A stretch of 64,000 bases of DNA, from positions 41,706,677 through 41,770,676 of the forward strand of contig NC_041018.1 of NCBI RefSeq assembly GCF_004193775.1, given 5' to 3'. Within the stretch, counting starts at the first letter, position 1; the number at the start of each line of letters is the position of its first letter. Of this stretch, positions 12,096 to 25,699 are shown piece after piece. The notes under the pieces were generated by a model, which had not been told where the DNA came from, made no database searches, and saw nothing but the letters and a program-made list of their open reading frames with translations. The DNA comes from Glycine soja. Lineage: Eukaryota > Streptophyta > Magnoliopsida > Fabales > Fabaceae. Both the position numbers and the translations under genes were made by a program.

Positions 12096-15000
12096 TATCT
12101 CGTGCAATGGTCATATGTAGTCATTTTTTAAAATTAGGGACTCATCCTTCCTTCCTACTTCATTTTGCTGGAGGTTGTCCTACTAGGTTTTTTGGCCAAA
12201 TCTCGATAGCGTGATTTCCAGTTTTGATTAGTTTCTTTATTATCAGGGCTTCAACATTAGCACTTGTAAACTATTGTTTCCGCTTGTTGTGGATTAATTG
12301 TCTCATTAAAAACACTAGCAAATGTTAGAGCCCAAAAATAGTGCAGATCGAACATAATGCTATGCTGTTTGCTGGTTGAAAACAATCAAAATATGGTAAG
12401 AAAACGGTAAAAGAAGCAATAAAAAAAATTATATTTTACATTTTGTAGATGCAACCTTCAAAATGGAGAAATAGAAAACATCTGAGGTACATAAAATAGA
12501 CAAGAACATTGCATGGACCAACTGAACCTTAAATTTAGATACCACAAATAAAGCCCTACTGGGACAATGTTATGTCACAGTCGTATACTTAAGTGGGGGA
12601 GCCCAGGCAAGGCTGGTGCTGACCAACTGCTTCAACAGCCATATCATCAATGCACACTCTTTTTTCAGCGCCAGATCCGCCTACCCTGGACACTCAATTA
12701 ATTTCTATACAAATGATCAAACTTCACTAGTCATGCATGATGTTAGAGGTATAGAGAGATTTTTTTGGTAAGGAACTCCTATTTATAGACTTATATTTGA
12801 TGTCTAATTTTGTGTTGATATCCACGTTCAAGTTTCAACGTGATGAATCTTACAATTTAATTTATTGCAGTCACGTTGATCCTACGTTCAAAAGGATGGA
12901 AACGTTAAACTAAACACTATAAATCCTAATATGTCAGACACATGATGACATACTAGTATTCGCTAAGCTTAATTAATTAAATCTTGATAGTACTTGTTTC
13001 ATGAAATCAACTTGCAAAGTGCTTCAAAATCATTTTCTTCTCGAAGATGGTATTTGTTGCCTTGATTCCATTCAAATTCCTTATTTATTAGACATCTTGT
13101 CATTATCGATTAACCTTAACTCTTCATAAGGTTCTTTCGAAGTAAAATATTATTACACCTCTTTTACATCTTCTCAATTTTATGAATAAAAAATATTCTC
13201 AAAACTTTATAAAAGACACAGCAAAAACTTTCTGTTCATCACCGACACATACTGCCAAAATGTTTATTTTTTAAATACTAAACTTTCAAAGAAAAATAAA
13301 CCTCTTTAATTGTTTTTTTTTCTAACTTTTCTTTTTTTAGATGGACCATCCATGATCATGATATTGGAGGGAGAATATCAGAGGGAGGTGGGGATTACCA
13401 CTCTGATAGTTTCTTTTCTTTTGTGGATTTCTCGAATTTAATGATACCTTAAGACTTAGGTTTATGAATTTTTTATTTATTTATATGGTGTTTTATATTT
13501 TTATTTTTGTCCGATGTGAAACTTCATCTCACACTTGTAATCCAACACATAAGTAGGCTTGTGGACTGAATTAGATTGATTTTTTTTTATAAAAAAAAAT
13601 TGATTTCAAACATTTTAGTTTTGTTCCTTAATAATCTAATTGGCTTACTTTTAAAAATAAATCTAATCAAATTATTTTTGGTTTGGATTATATTAGTTTT
13701 CAACTTTTGAAAAAAATTCTACAAATATTTCAAAAAATAAACACAAATTAATCCAACAAAAAATGCCGTATCTCATATATAACTCGTAACATGGTTTAAA
13801 ATTCACATTCAAATTATAAGTTAAAGATAATTTTACAATATGTCAAAGAACAAATACACAATAGATTACATATTCCAGGTTCATACAAGTTATTGAATAT
13901 ATGAACATGTAACTAATTGTTAAATAATCTTGAATACGTACACAACAAAGTTTGGTTCAGTTTGGATTACATTTATTTTTAACATAGGATCCAAGATCTC
14001 TTAGAGTAAAAGTGAAAGGAGATGAAAGATGTTCTTTGACACATTATGTTTGATTTTTTTTTTATTGAGCGAAATTTATATACGACCTTTCAAATCTTTG
14101 TGAAGTGTTCGCCAAGAGAGGTATTCACGTATTTAATGTCTAATTGTGAAACAAAAAAAGTCTCGTGAATTTAATTTTTTTTGTAATGAAATTATCTACC
14201 TAATAATAATTAAACATATGGAAAATGAAAATTGTTTGTTGGTACGAAAGAGTAACGCATGAATTCACATACGAATTGTTGTGATCATGTATTTTGACTC
14301 TTTCTTATTTATCTTTATTTTTCAATTTATTTTTTTATATCCAATAGAATTCAAATGCTTGTGTTTTCAATCTTTTCGTGTGAAATTGTTTCGTACTATA
14401 TGTAGTTAGCAATACTAATTAAAAATATGTCATTATCATTTCAAATAATAAAAAGAAAAAGAATGATGGCTTTTGCCTGTCCGTGTGGTGCATGGATCCC
14501 TCAAATCATATGTGCTTGTCTAAGAGCATGTTTGGATATAAGACAAAATATTTTTGAAAGTTTTTCTACGATGTTTTTTAAGGCTCATGTGGGTTGAAAT
14601 ATGATTATGTATGAGCCATCATGTGTAATGACTCTTGGTTTGGCACATCTTGTGACCAACTTTCTTCTTAATTATTAGTAACAATATAATATACTTGTTT
14701 GCTGTTCAAAAAATGATGGCTTTTGCCAAAATTAGTTTACTTAATTGACCTGTTATTGTTTAGGCTATATGTACCTACAAGCCAAAACCAGAGAACAATT
14801 GTACGTCCTCCATGCAATAAATGAGCTGAAAGGTAAAGGACACGGTTTGTATCAATTATTTTACTTTAAAATAGGAGAATACTAATAAGTATTTTTAAGA
14901 TATTAATTAAAATATTAAGAGTGTAGATATTTTATATTATAAAAACTTGTTTTTTACTTCGTTGAATTAATGAAATAAAAACCTCTAGCATATCTTGTAC

Positions 15001-15118
15001 TAATGGTCCATCCTATCTTAATAAAATTATTTTTGCTTACAAAAATAAATAAATAAAAAACAACAAATACTATTTTCATGAAAAATTGTGTACGTAGGTC
15101 ACTAAAAATTTTCTTCTC
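12096..15118. other. Gene-poor interval with one possible minus-strand terminal exon
   Basis: Apart from the candidate exon at 12589-12681, nothing is recognisable. The rest is AT-rich. The last 300 nt hold the upstream region of GDSL gene 1. Confidence 0.5.
12589..12681 (-). CDS. Possible last exon of an unidentified minus-strand gene
   Basis: On the minus strand an acceptor-like gtag is followed by about 30 open codons (GGSGAEKRVC, then IDDMAVEAVGQHQPC) ending in TAA (12589-12591 on plus). Codon use looks protein-like and the 3' sequence resembles a UTR. I do not recognise the family. No upstream exons could be joined with confidence, so it may equally be a gene fragment. Confidence 0.3.
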   Translation of the reverse strand, partial: GGSGAEKRVCIDDMAVEAVGQHQPCLGSPT

Positions 15119-15126
15119 TATAAATA
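15119..15126 (+). promoter_or_regulatory. TATA box of GDSL gene 1
   Basis: TATAAATA lies 59-66 nt upstream of the start codon at 15185, within the usual plant TATA-to-ATG range. Confidence 0.65.
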
Positions 15127-15184
15127 AGATTGTGGTTATTAGTAGTTCTCCAATACTAGCTAGCTAGCCAAAACTGAAGTAGCC

Positions 15185-18100
15185 ATGGTTATGGTTCATC
15201 TCACTAAGCTACTTTCTTCTTCTTGCTCCCATTTTCTCCCTTCTTCTTCCTTGGTGCTTCGTTTGACATTAATAATATTACTAGTTTCATGCAAAACAAT
15301 TAAGGGTTTGGTGAAACTACCAGCAGATGTGTCTGTTCCAGCAGTGTTTGTGTTTGGAGATTCGGTGGTGGATACAGGCAACAACAACAACAGAACAACA
15401 TCGTTTGCTCGCTCGAATTTCCCTCCATATGGGAGAGACTTTCAAGGTGGCATCCCAACTGGTCGATTTAGCAATGGAAAGGTTCCATCAGACCTTATAG
15501 GTGCGTACTCTCTCTTCTTTATTAACATTATCTTTGTTCTTTATTAAATTTAATCGTAAATAATCATTTTAGTTGCCATCGTTGATGACAATGCATGCGC
15601 TATGAAATATTTTTTAAAGTTTAGATAAAAAAGTTAAGCGTTTGATTTTTTATAATAAGAATATAATAAACATTAGTTTGTGTGTCTTTAGTAATATTGT
15701 GAAATGTGAAGAATCACATATTCTACACACTAAATCATAATTAGCAGAAGCATAACTTTGTTACTTATTTGAAAAAAATAATTATATGTGGAGATATATT
15801 ATGTAATTTTTATAACATATAGTTGTGCCCTTTTTATTTCTTTATTATATTAATCAACTTAATTATCACACACTTTTCTTTACTCTCTCATTTTGTTTTC
15901 TTTCTTCGCTATTGCTCTCATCTCTCTTTGTTATAAAACAACTTGTATGAATTTATTATATAAATATACTATAGTTCAAAGTAACATCTACTCCCATTTC
16001 ACTTACCTGAGACATGTGAAGGATTCGCTTATTACTATCAATATCTGGACACTAACTCACCCTACTGGCATGACACCGACCGACATAAATGAAAGAGAAC
16101 ATTACAAATTATTGAGAAGGACTTCTGGTAGCTTATCTGCTCTTGGATTTTAGTCAGAGATGCTACAGTGAATAGAAGAAACTCTTATATTCTAATAAAT
16201 AATGCCTTGGTAGATTGCAGTGACAATACAGAGAAATAAATATATTTTTATTGCTTAGTACTTTGGTTACAGAGCAAAATGAAGTAAAAACATATTCTAA
16301 AAACCTATTTTTTATAGAGAAAATAAGAGAATAAAAGAAAAACAACACTACTATATTAAAATAACAAAAATTTAAGCAAAAAAATTATCAACTTTGTACA
16401 TTTTTCTTTTCTTTTCTTTTTATACCTTATAATTTTATTTTATCTTCATATAAAATAATTTACTCACGGGATTAAATTTAAAAATATATGTTCACCTAAA
16501 CAACTTTGAAAGTATATATAAAGGGTTTAACCGTTTAATTCTAATTTTCCACTTTTTAGTTTAAAATGTGTATAATTCTGGTCTCTCAATTTTTTGGAGT
16601 TAATTAAGGTTTTAATTTTAAAATTAGGAAAACTTAGTCCCTTGGTTATTATTTTTTTCTATTTAAAATTCTGAAATTACTATTTTCTTGGGAATTTACT
16701 TATGGCATTGAGATGTGAAATATTTTTTTAAAATTTAGATTAAAAATAATTTAGTAAAAAATTTAATAAATTTTCCGAATTAGGAGTTTATAAGAAAATA
16801 TGTTAGTATTTGAAGAGGGGAATTTGGATTTTTAAATTAATAAAATTCGAAGGAATTTATAAGAAATGGTGTTAATATTTGAAAAGGGGAAGTTGGTTTT
16901 TTATTTTAAATAAAATTTGATGTTTTGAATTAAAAACAATATAAGAATTCCAAATAGAAAAAAAAATCAACAAAGGAATAAGTTTATTAAATTTTTTTAA
17001 AAATAGAAATTAACCGACACTTTGACTTTGGCTTGCTGAGGCCTAGCAAGTAGCATCTCTGCTTATTGCCAATACTAGAGTATCAGTTCTGATTTTTTTT
17101 ACAACTGCTATTTCGTTTTTATCTTTTTTTTTTCTACGTTATTCTTTACATATTTAATTCTTTTAACAACTTTAAATCCCTTCAATATATTTTCTTGGTT
17201 TACACGATAAGTATTTTTTTGTTTTCAAGATATTAAACGTAATTTTTTTTTATATAAAATTAAAAAATGGTAGAAAGTTTTATGAAGACATATCATTATT
17301 TCCCCCCCTATAAATTTTATCTCTCTTCTTTTCTTCTGATTTCACAAGTCATATTAACGTGTACTTTACAGTGTTTATTGGCCTAGGTTGAGTTTTTAAT
17401 TCTCTGCCCTCAAAGGTCCAGGAATGCTGGGATCAGGATATCTGACAAATTAATACATGTTATTGATTATGGGACCGGTTTGATTTTCAACTTATATATG
17501 AAATTGCAAAGAAAAATTAATTAGGTGTCAAATAATAAACTTGAGAACTTTTTAGTTATGTAAACTTGAGAACTGATAATATATTTAGTTGATCACTTCG
17601 CTGGTAGTAACTAGCTAGTAAGGTTATTTTACATGTGCGTGTATTCTTGCTAACTTTTTTTTTTTGTATTGTAACAAAACAGTTGAAGAGTTGGGCATTA
17701 AGGAGCTTCTGCCAGCATATTTGAAACCCAATCTCCAATCTAGTGATTTGATCACAGGGGTCTGTTTTGCTTCAGGTGGCTCAGGCTACGACCCTTTGAC
17801 ATCAATATTAGAGGTACTATATATATGTACTCTATTTAACTAGAAATAATTTTTAATTGTATTCTAGTACGTACTATTTTGTCATCTGATAAAAAACTTG
17901 TTGATCATAACCAGTCATCGATGCCATTAACTGGGCAAGTGGATTTGTTGAAAGAATACATAGGGAAACTAAAAGGGCTGGTTGGAGAGGACAGAGCAAA
18001 GTTTATCTTAGCCAACAGTCTATTCATTGTAGTAGCAGGCAGCAGTGACATTTCTAATACCTATCGCACTAGATCCCTCCTCTATGATCTTCCTGCTTAC

Positions 18101-19958
18101 ACTGATCTTTTGGTCAACTCAGCTTCTAATTTCTTGACGGTAAGCTATGTAGTGCATGTATTAGTGACTGTGTTTTGTTTAAATTATTAAAACAAATAAC
18201 TATACTATAAACATAAAGTTAGTTCAAGCCTCAGTTCATAACCCTAATGGCACGCTTTAAAAATCTATATGTTAATAGATAGTGATTTTTTTATAATAAA
18301 TATTAATTGTTAATTTTTATTAATAAGAGAATTAAACCTGTCACGTTTTTTTCTTTTTTTTTTATCACTCAATTACTTTTATATCTCCATATTAATAAAT
18401 AATGACTTTATCTTTGTCCATATAATTTTTATTTAATAAAATTTAAATTGTCGATATAAGTGGAATAAATTTATTCCAATAATATGATGTATCATACTAT
18501 TATGTTATCTTTTTTTTTATTATTCTTGGACAGTATAACAAAAAGAAAAAGACAAGATTCAAGTGAGACGCACCTGATATGTATATTTTTTTTTTTGCAA
18601 CATTTATTACGTCAAATTTATAATATTTGCTTCAAAGTGTCACGCATTGAAAGCTCTATAACGCCAAACATGCTATGTTTTTTTGTGTGGCTATATTGTC
18701 TGGGAATTCAAATCCAACATATTAATAGATAATTTTATTGATATAAAAAATTAACATATATTATTGATACTATAAATCGACAATTTTTACATTAATATTT
18801 TGTTACATAAAAATTATACTAATAAAAATAATACTAAAAGTTAAGATTTTTGTTGTTGATAAGTGACAATTTATTTTAATACTAGGATATATTAATTCAG
18901 AACTGTTGTATGGATTCATATCTCCAGAAAAGCCAATCATGTCGCAGATGAATTGGCTAAACAAGCTTTAAATCTTAGTTCTGATTTTGAAGTTCTGGAG
19001 TGTGGATCCTAATCCTATTTTGTTCCCCAGAATGCTATGTGTATTGATTCGTTGAATTTATTAACTGACCAAAACCTTTTTTTTTTTTTTCCTGGTGTAT
19101 GAATTGAAAGGAAATAAATGAGCTGGGTGCACGGAGGATTGCAGTATTCAGTGCACCCCCAATTGGGTGTTTGCCATTTCAGAGAACAGTGGGAGGAGGA
19201 TTAGAAAAAAGATGTGCAGAAAGGCCCAACAATTTGGCCCAATTATTTAACACCAAATTGTCAAAGGAGCTTGATTCCCTCAACCGCAACTTTCCCAATA
19301 GCAGGAATGTTTTCATCAATGTTTACGACCCTCTACTTGACATCATCACCAATCACCAAAAATATGGTACTACTTCTTAAGCTCACAATGTTTCTACTCA
19401 AGCCTTAAAATTAAATTAGCTAGACTTTTATCTATGATAAAATATGTTTTTAATCTTATTTTTAGTTCCCAACTTTCATATTATGTAAGTTGGTATCTGA
19501 ACTTTATAAAAATTGTGTTTTTAATTATGTTCATAACCTGAAGTTAAAAAAACAAGCAAGTAAGCCCATGGACTTAAAGCATTCTTTTTATAAAGTCTAA
19601 TAACTAAATTATTGGATAAAAATATATTTTGATTTTTTAGGGGATAATCTAATAATCATGAATGGCAGGAAACTGAATTGCACACTAATTAAAATCTTAA
19701 AGGTGGATAGATTTGACTTTGTTACATGAGTTGAGGTTGTAAAATGTTTCCTTCTCCGATGGCACAGGCTATAAAGTTGGAGACACAGGATGCTGTGGCA
19801 CAGGCAGGATAGAGGTTGCAATACTATGCAACCGTTTCGATTCCAGCTGTCCCAATGTTCAGGATTATGTCTTTTGGGACAGTTTTCATCCTACAGAAAG
19901 CGTTTACAAGAGGCTCATATCTCCTATTCTTCAAAAATATTTGGACCAATTCAAGTGA
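15185..19958 (+). CDS. GDSL esterase/lipase, EXL-like (gene 1)
   Basis: Predicted secreted SGNH acyl-ester hydrolase of 372 residues, a normal length for the family. Exons: 15185-15500, 17683-17813, 17915-18139, 19111-19366 and 19768-19958. All introns are GT-AG with phases 1,0,0,1. The signal peptide is about residues 1-41 with its hydrophobic core at about 23-36. Block I is [12 protein letters not shown] (nucleophile Ser60), block II is in [14 protein letters not shown] (exon 2), and block V is WDSFHP (Asp347, His350). Block III reads GSSDI, so the usual oxyanion-hole Asn is Ser193. The same exon is three codons shorter than in genes 2-4, just after block III, and ends NFLT rather than NFFK. 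An AATAAA lies 17 nt after the stop (19975-19980). The start is the first ATG; a second ATG two codons on is equally possible. Intron 3 holds a LINE RNase H scrap. The protein may be made but have altered catalysis. Confidence 0.9.
16575..17020. mobile_element. Inverted-repeat (MITE-like) insertion in intron 1 of GDSL gene 1
   Basis: Left aacttagtcccttggttat is inverted at right as caacaaaggaataagttt, with A/T-rich similarity between. The interior carries two tandem copies of a segment of about 80 nt containing ttataagaaa and ttgaa(a/g)agggg (about 16785-16900). Boundaries are approximate. Confidence 0.45.
18911..19075 (+). mobile_element. LINE-type RNase H domain scrap
   Basis: The plus-strand reading gives [20 protein letters not shown], the C-terminal motif of the RNase H-like domain of plant non-LTR elements (W-x-R-x-x-N-x-x-A-D-x-L-A). 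After a TAA at 19010-19012 and a frame change the reading continues as [16 protein letters not shown]. It lies in intron 3 of GDSL gene 1, just before the exon 4 acceptor. Only the end of the domain is left. Confidence 0.7.
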
Positions 19959-22900
19959 CCAGTTATTTTTAAGAAATAAAGCCTCAAACTTGTGGGTGGC
20001 TGAAGGCTTGGCTAATTTGTTAGAATTATGTCCATTAATATTATTTAATTATTAAATTAAATCTTATATTATCAATATTAATTATGAAAATAAGTTTTAT
20101 TTTATTTTAATTTATGAATATTATTTGAATTTATTATGCGAGTGAGTTTATGACGTGTTCTTGGTGTTCACACCAAGAGTTCTATTCTCGTCTGCTAATT
20201 ATAAAATTATTAATTTGTTAGATAATTTCTTTGACGCAATAATGTTTTGGAGATTCTAGTCGTTACGCATAGACAAGTTTTCGCTCAATTGTTGTTTGTG
20301 ATTCTTTTCAAGATAATATGTGCGAATTTTATCTCCTCTTATATAGAATGTAGATTCTTTGTAGTCATATGTCGCACATTCATTCTTGCAATTAGATCAT
20401 CATGATCTAATGGCTGAAATATTCTTATTTTTATATTTTATAAAGATTGAAAATAAAATTAATGGTTGTAATTAAAATTTGCTAATTTCTTAGTGCAAAA
20501 TCTTATCTTTTTATCTTCATTTTAAGTTTTGGTCAAAATTAGGCAAAATAATTTAGGATATTTTTTTTATCATAGGATGTTTGGAAATTTATGTATACCT
20601 TGAATTAAAATGTTTGCATATCTTTATTGATTTATTTAATTAGGTTGTAATTTTTTTTAACTCATTTATGTTTTCGTTTTCAATCAAATTTTACTATCAA
20701 TAAATTATTAGTTCAAGTAATGTTGAATTTATTTTTCTTAAATAAGGTATTAAGTTTGAGTCTTGTAGATAAAAAAAAATGTAGTTATTGTAAGGAGAAA
20801 ACTTCACTAAAAATGACTTAATTAATTTTTTTTATGAAAATTAATTATCGACAAAATTAACTGAGACCTCGTGTCAATAACATCTTAAAAAAAATCTATT
20901 ATGCACAAATGTACTAATGATTCTTGAGATTAGACCAGGGCTTCTATAGTATTGCCTTTTGCAAACAAAACTCACTGAAAATTGTTCTTTTCATAATCAA
21001 AATTGAGAGAATTCCTTACTCATTTTAGTCGTCGTATTTTTAGGCGAAAATCACTTTGAATCATGCTCAATTTTGACTTGTTTTTAAATGATTCTGGAGA
21101 TTATAATGTATACAAATATTTATATGATGGAAATATCTCATTGTGCATATTAAAATAATTTTTTTTCTACTAACTATTATGCCTGCCTTTTTCTATAACT
21201 TTGAATGAGATAAATTTTCAGAACTAGAACAAATTTATGGATTTGTGATTGTGTTTGATCATTGTCAATATTGACTTAGTTTTAAGAGAAAAAAGAGCCT
21301 CCAATTATTACTATTGAGTCTAGTGCTGTCATGGGAGGTTTTCTGAGAGATGTGAGCACTTAAACATAGTGTGTCTGATGGTGACAAAATTCACCATAAA
21401 ATAGCCTATCAGATAGAGTATTTCAAATAATCGTAGTGCTAAGACTTTTTTAAAATCCGTTGATGAAAAGCTTACGACTTTTTTTATTAGAAATTTAGGA
21501 CTCTTTATAAGGCTTAGAAAAGTCCTTGTTTGATAACGTCATACATGATAGTCATCGGTGTTCGTGAACATATATGCTAAAAATGACATTATATTTTACA
21601 AATTGAAGATGACACATTTATATTATTTATTCTTTTTTATCAAAGGGACTGGTATTTTTTTATTCATGACATATTATTTACACTCTTACAAATGTTACGA
21701 AAATTAGTTTTCATCAATGATTTTTTTTTCATGAGAAGACTTCAAAAAGAGATGGAGAGTGAGAAAAGAAAAAATGGTGGATAAAATGTGCAATCGCCCA
21801 TTTTATTTTCTATTTCCATCTCTTGGGCCGACGTGAGCATTTCCTTAGGTCCGGTTATGCCTTTTAGGGCTGTTGTTTACTGCACTCTCATTATTGTATT
21901 ATGTACTTTTTTCATTATGGAAAACTCATTCTAGGATGTAAATTATTATTTTAGAATGGACTTTCATGAATTTAAGAGAAGTGCAGGATGCAATAACGAG
22001 AATGCATGAAACAAATGTCTTATTTCAGCTCTTGTTTCTTATACTGTCATTGTTGTATCTTGTATTTCTCATTGCATTTTGTAAAATCCATTCCAAAATA
22101 TGCAATGCAGGGGGGCCTACGGCTGGTCTTGGGGTGGCCTTTGCCCCCCTAAATTTTCTTAATTTGGTTTTCTAATATTGTATAATGCTAATTAGGTAGT
22201 TATTTTTATTTAGGAAACTTAATTAAGTACGTAAATAATATCATTTTTATGTTATAATAAAATATTATATTCTGCAGAAATAATTTATAACATTTTAGAG
22301 ATAATTATATTTTTTCTTTTTCATGATAAAATATTTGAGTACTATTTATTTTTATGTTAAATATTTTTCTTTTTATTTATTTTTATTATTATTTTTAAAG
22401 TTCTAAATAATTCTAGTTTGTAATGAAATGATTGTATTAACCTTTGTCAATGGCTAATGGGCTAAACTCTAAAGTTCCTATTCTTGCTGACTTGCCGTTG
22501 CTGTTGCTGCTGGACGCCTTAATTAACTTAATTAGACCCCTAATCATGTACTATAAGTATTACAAATTAAATCACCTTCAATATAAATAACGAGTTAATG
22601 AAGTGAACTAACATTAATTAACAAATCACCTTCCGTAAGAATATGAAGACATGAAATTAATAGTTCAAACCACACTGACCACATGAATAGATAATAATAC
22701 TAGTAACAATATGACAGTGATAAACAATGACAATCTACTCCCAAACATAAGAGGAGATTTTGTTAAAAGAAAAAAACTATTGGAAGAACATGTCCTTGGA
22801 CAAATTTCAATGAAACTCTAGTAACAATTCTTTTAATCCATATCCAGTATTCAGCATGATCCTACTAAGCACATGCATGGAAGTGGACTGATTGTGACGA

Positions 22901-25690
22901 TGGGGTCATTTGCATGACTTGTGTTCCTACAAGAGAGAACAAAGACGTGTTAATAGAAAGATTGTTTTGACAAAAATTAAGTGATTTCTTTTGCGAATTA
23001 GATGCAATCAACATCTAGCATCTAACTTGACGGCAAAAAGGCAAGTGCTTAAAACGTATTTATTACTATATGCGGCACATTATTAATTAGAATCCCGTTA
23101 AGTAAGTGATTATAATTTTTTTATTCTAAATATTACAAAAATGTTAATTTTAGTGACAAATCAATTTACATGTAAATTTTAAAGTTTCATCACTAAAATT
23201 TTACTGACGCTCATATTAGTGAGTGTATATTTGTCATTAAATTTAGTCACTAATCAATTATTTTCTTATATGCCAAAGATTTCATTACTAATAGCAGTGT
23301 TTAGGTTGAGCATAAGATGTGTCAAACTCAAAACACACAATACAAAAGTAGCAGTCAAAGTAGCTTAGTTCTGCTGGATCAAAATACATGCTAATTTTAA
23401 TTAGCCAACTTCCCTTCTGACAGTGACCATCTATTAGAAATTAAAAAATGACCTACCATCAAATATAACTAACCGTACATTACCATAAGAAAAAGAACCT
23501 ATGAGAAAGGCACAACTCTTTTAAGCAGAGAAACAATCAGGTCAAGTGTGAGGCAACCACAAAGTCAAAGTGAATACTACTTTGTGGTTACTGATTCAAC
23601 TACTCCAACTAAATCATTGAAATGAAACTCAATTGAGCCAGAACAGAAAATCTATGTAACCAGGAATTAAAGTTACTGTTATCCCCTTTTGAATTGCATA
23701 AAGATCCCCAAAATCAATTTGCTGTGGGTCATGAAGAACTCCCACTGACACCCCCATCCACTTTCCAGTAAAACACTTGCTTCACATCCTTTTGCAAACT
23801 TTCTACAACATTTATCACGAATACTCTCCCAGCCAGAGAGATGATAATAAAATTCACACTTAATTTTATTCCACTCCCAAAAATAGAACTTAATCTATTT
23901 TACTATTTCTTTGATGTCTCTTTTACTCATCAAGAAAATCAGTGGGCCAATCAAATTATCATTAGGAAAATCACACACAGAACACCATTTCAACAAGTGA
24001 ACATTGATGTGTAAAATTATTACGTATGATATATATCGGTGGAAAGCTTCCGTTGCCAAACTATTAAGGTAGCGTCTACTTAATTATTGGGGCCTAGGCT
24101 CGACAGAAAATTCAATCCTTTCCACACGCGTCTGCTTCTAATTTGGTTTGAATTTTTTAATATTTGATGGTTACAGATACAACTGACACCTAACTCAATT
24201 TAGTAGATCCATCATTTTATTTATTTGATGATTCTACACTAGTCACTAGAACTACTCTCACATGAAAACGATGTGTAATAATAAAATTTAGGCTTAGACG
24301 TAATTTTTTCTCACTCATCTTTCATATTGTGAATTTTATCATCAAATTATGAATTTTTTGTTGCCATTTAACTTCTAAAATTTTACTTATTTTACCACCT
24401 AATTTTTAAAACAAAAGTGTTTAATTAAAATTTTGAAAAATTGAGTAAAAAAAAGTTTAATGATAAAATGTGTAAAATTTCTAAAATTAAGTGACAAAAT
24501 ATACAAATTTCATATTTCGATAGCAGAAATCGTGAAAACGTCAAAGATAAACAGAAAAAGTGCATGTCTAAAATTTAATTTTAGGCTGTAGCTTATAACA
24601 TTTATGATTAGATTTGGGTGAAATATATGAAGTGTGAAAACAGAGGATTTATAATAAAAATGTAAGGTGACTTTGGGTTTATAACTGAAATGTTTTAATT
24701 ATTGATTAAATTACTTCATTTCATTTAAAATAGGATAGAGGTTACAATATGATCAAACACATGGGTATAAACATAAGACAACGATGCTCTTGGTAATGAA
24801 TGAACATTGTTGGCTTGAGTCTTACAAAACTCACCAATGAGTTTGGAATAAGTTGTAACAAAGGTTTACACTTTGAGATAATGATGTTAAAATTTGTTAT
24901 TATTCAAAGTGTCTGAAATTCCATCAACAACCAGTTTGCAATCTGATTCCACCAGTACAGTTGGAGTTCTTAGACTATACTTTTTATTTTTAATAAAGAA
25001 AGATACTCGTCTATTGAAAATTTGAAGTAAATTAATTCCCCGATATGTTTGGCTCAACGTACAGTATTACATCGGCTTTGTCGGAGAATAACATCCTTTA
25101 ATTTGTTCTTCTTAAGCTTTTATCATTTGAATGACAATCATTATAAGAATTTTAATAAAAAAGGTTAAGTAGTGTGGGTTCACTTGTATTTTTATTTGTT
25201 ATTTTAACTTTTTAATTATAAAACACTCATCTCATTTTTAATCTCTTTCCTATTTTTAAAGATTTATACAAAAAATACAAAAGAAAAGGTATTTTTAGTC
25301 CTTTCCTTTCTGAACAAATCTTTAAAAATAAAAAACAGATCGAAAACAAAATAATATTTTTAAATTAAAAATAAAACAAGTGAACTTATCTTATTACCAC
25401 AGCCACACAAATCAGTCCCATATGACAAGTGAACTTGTTTGATTCTGAATTTAGTTATTTTCATAAATATGAAGTATTAAGAAATATCATGGTTTTTGAC
25501 TGGTGAACACTGAACTTGACCCTTAACGAAAATGAAGGAAAGTGGTTCCTGGATTGAGGTGCCAGTTGAATGAAGTCAATGAACATGAACACTCCCTTGC
25601 AAATGATGAGTTCACTATTTAATTAATGCTTTTATAGTTAAAAAAATATAAGAAAATTAAGAAAAAGGAGAATGCTAAGAGTGACTTGGT
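19959..25690. other. Intergenic, no gene recognised
   Basis: AT-rich DNA between GDSL genes 1 and 2. A less AT-rich stretch at about 22440-24130 has no ORF or domain that I can read. It could be transcribed but non-coding. A segment near 22110-22160 (gggggcctacggctggtctt, then ttgcccccctaaat) looks like transposon debris. Confidence 0.4.
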
Positions 25691-25699
25691 TGAGAGTGA

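Noticed and set aside
15196..15390. Minus-strand ORFs opposite the first exons of the GDSL genes (also near 29080, 36985 and 62180)
   Set aside because: Shadow frames of the conserved block I coding sequence; the sense strand carries the splice sites and domains.
21966..22175. Hydrophobic 69-codon ORF
   Set aside because: Isolated, AT-rich, no signal of splicing or family, and overlaps transposon-like sequence.
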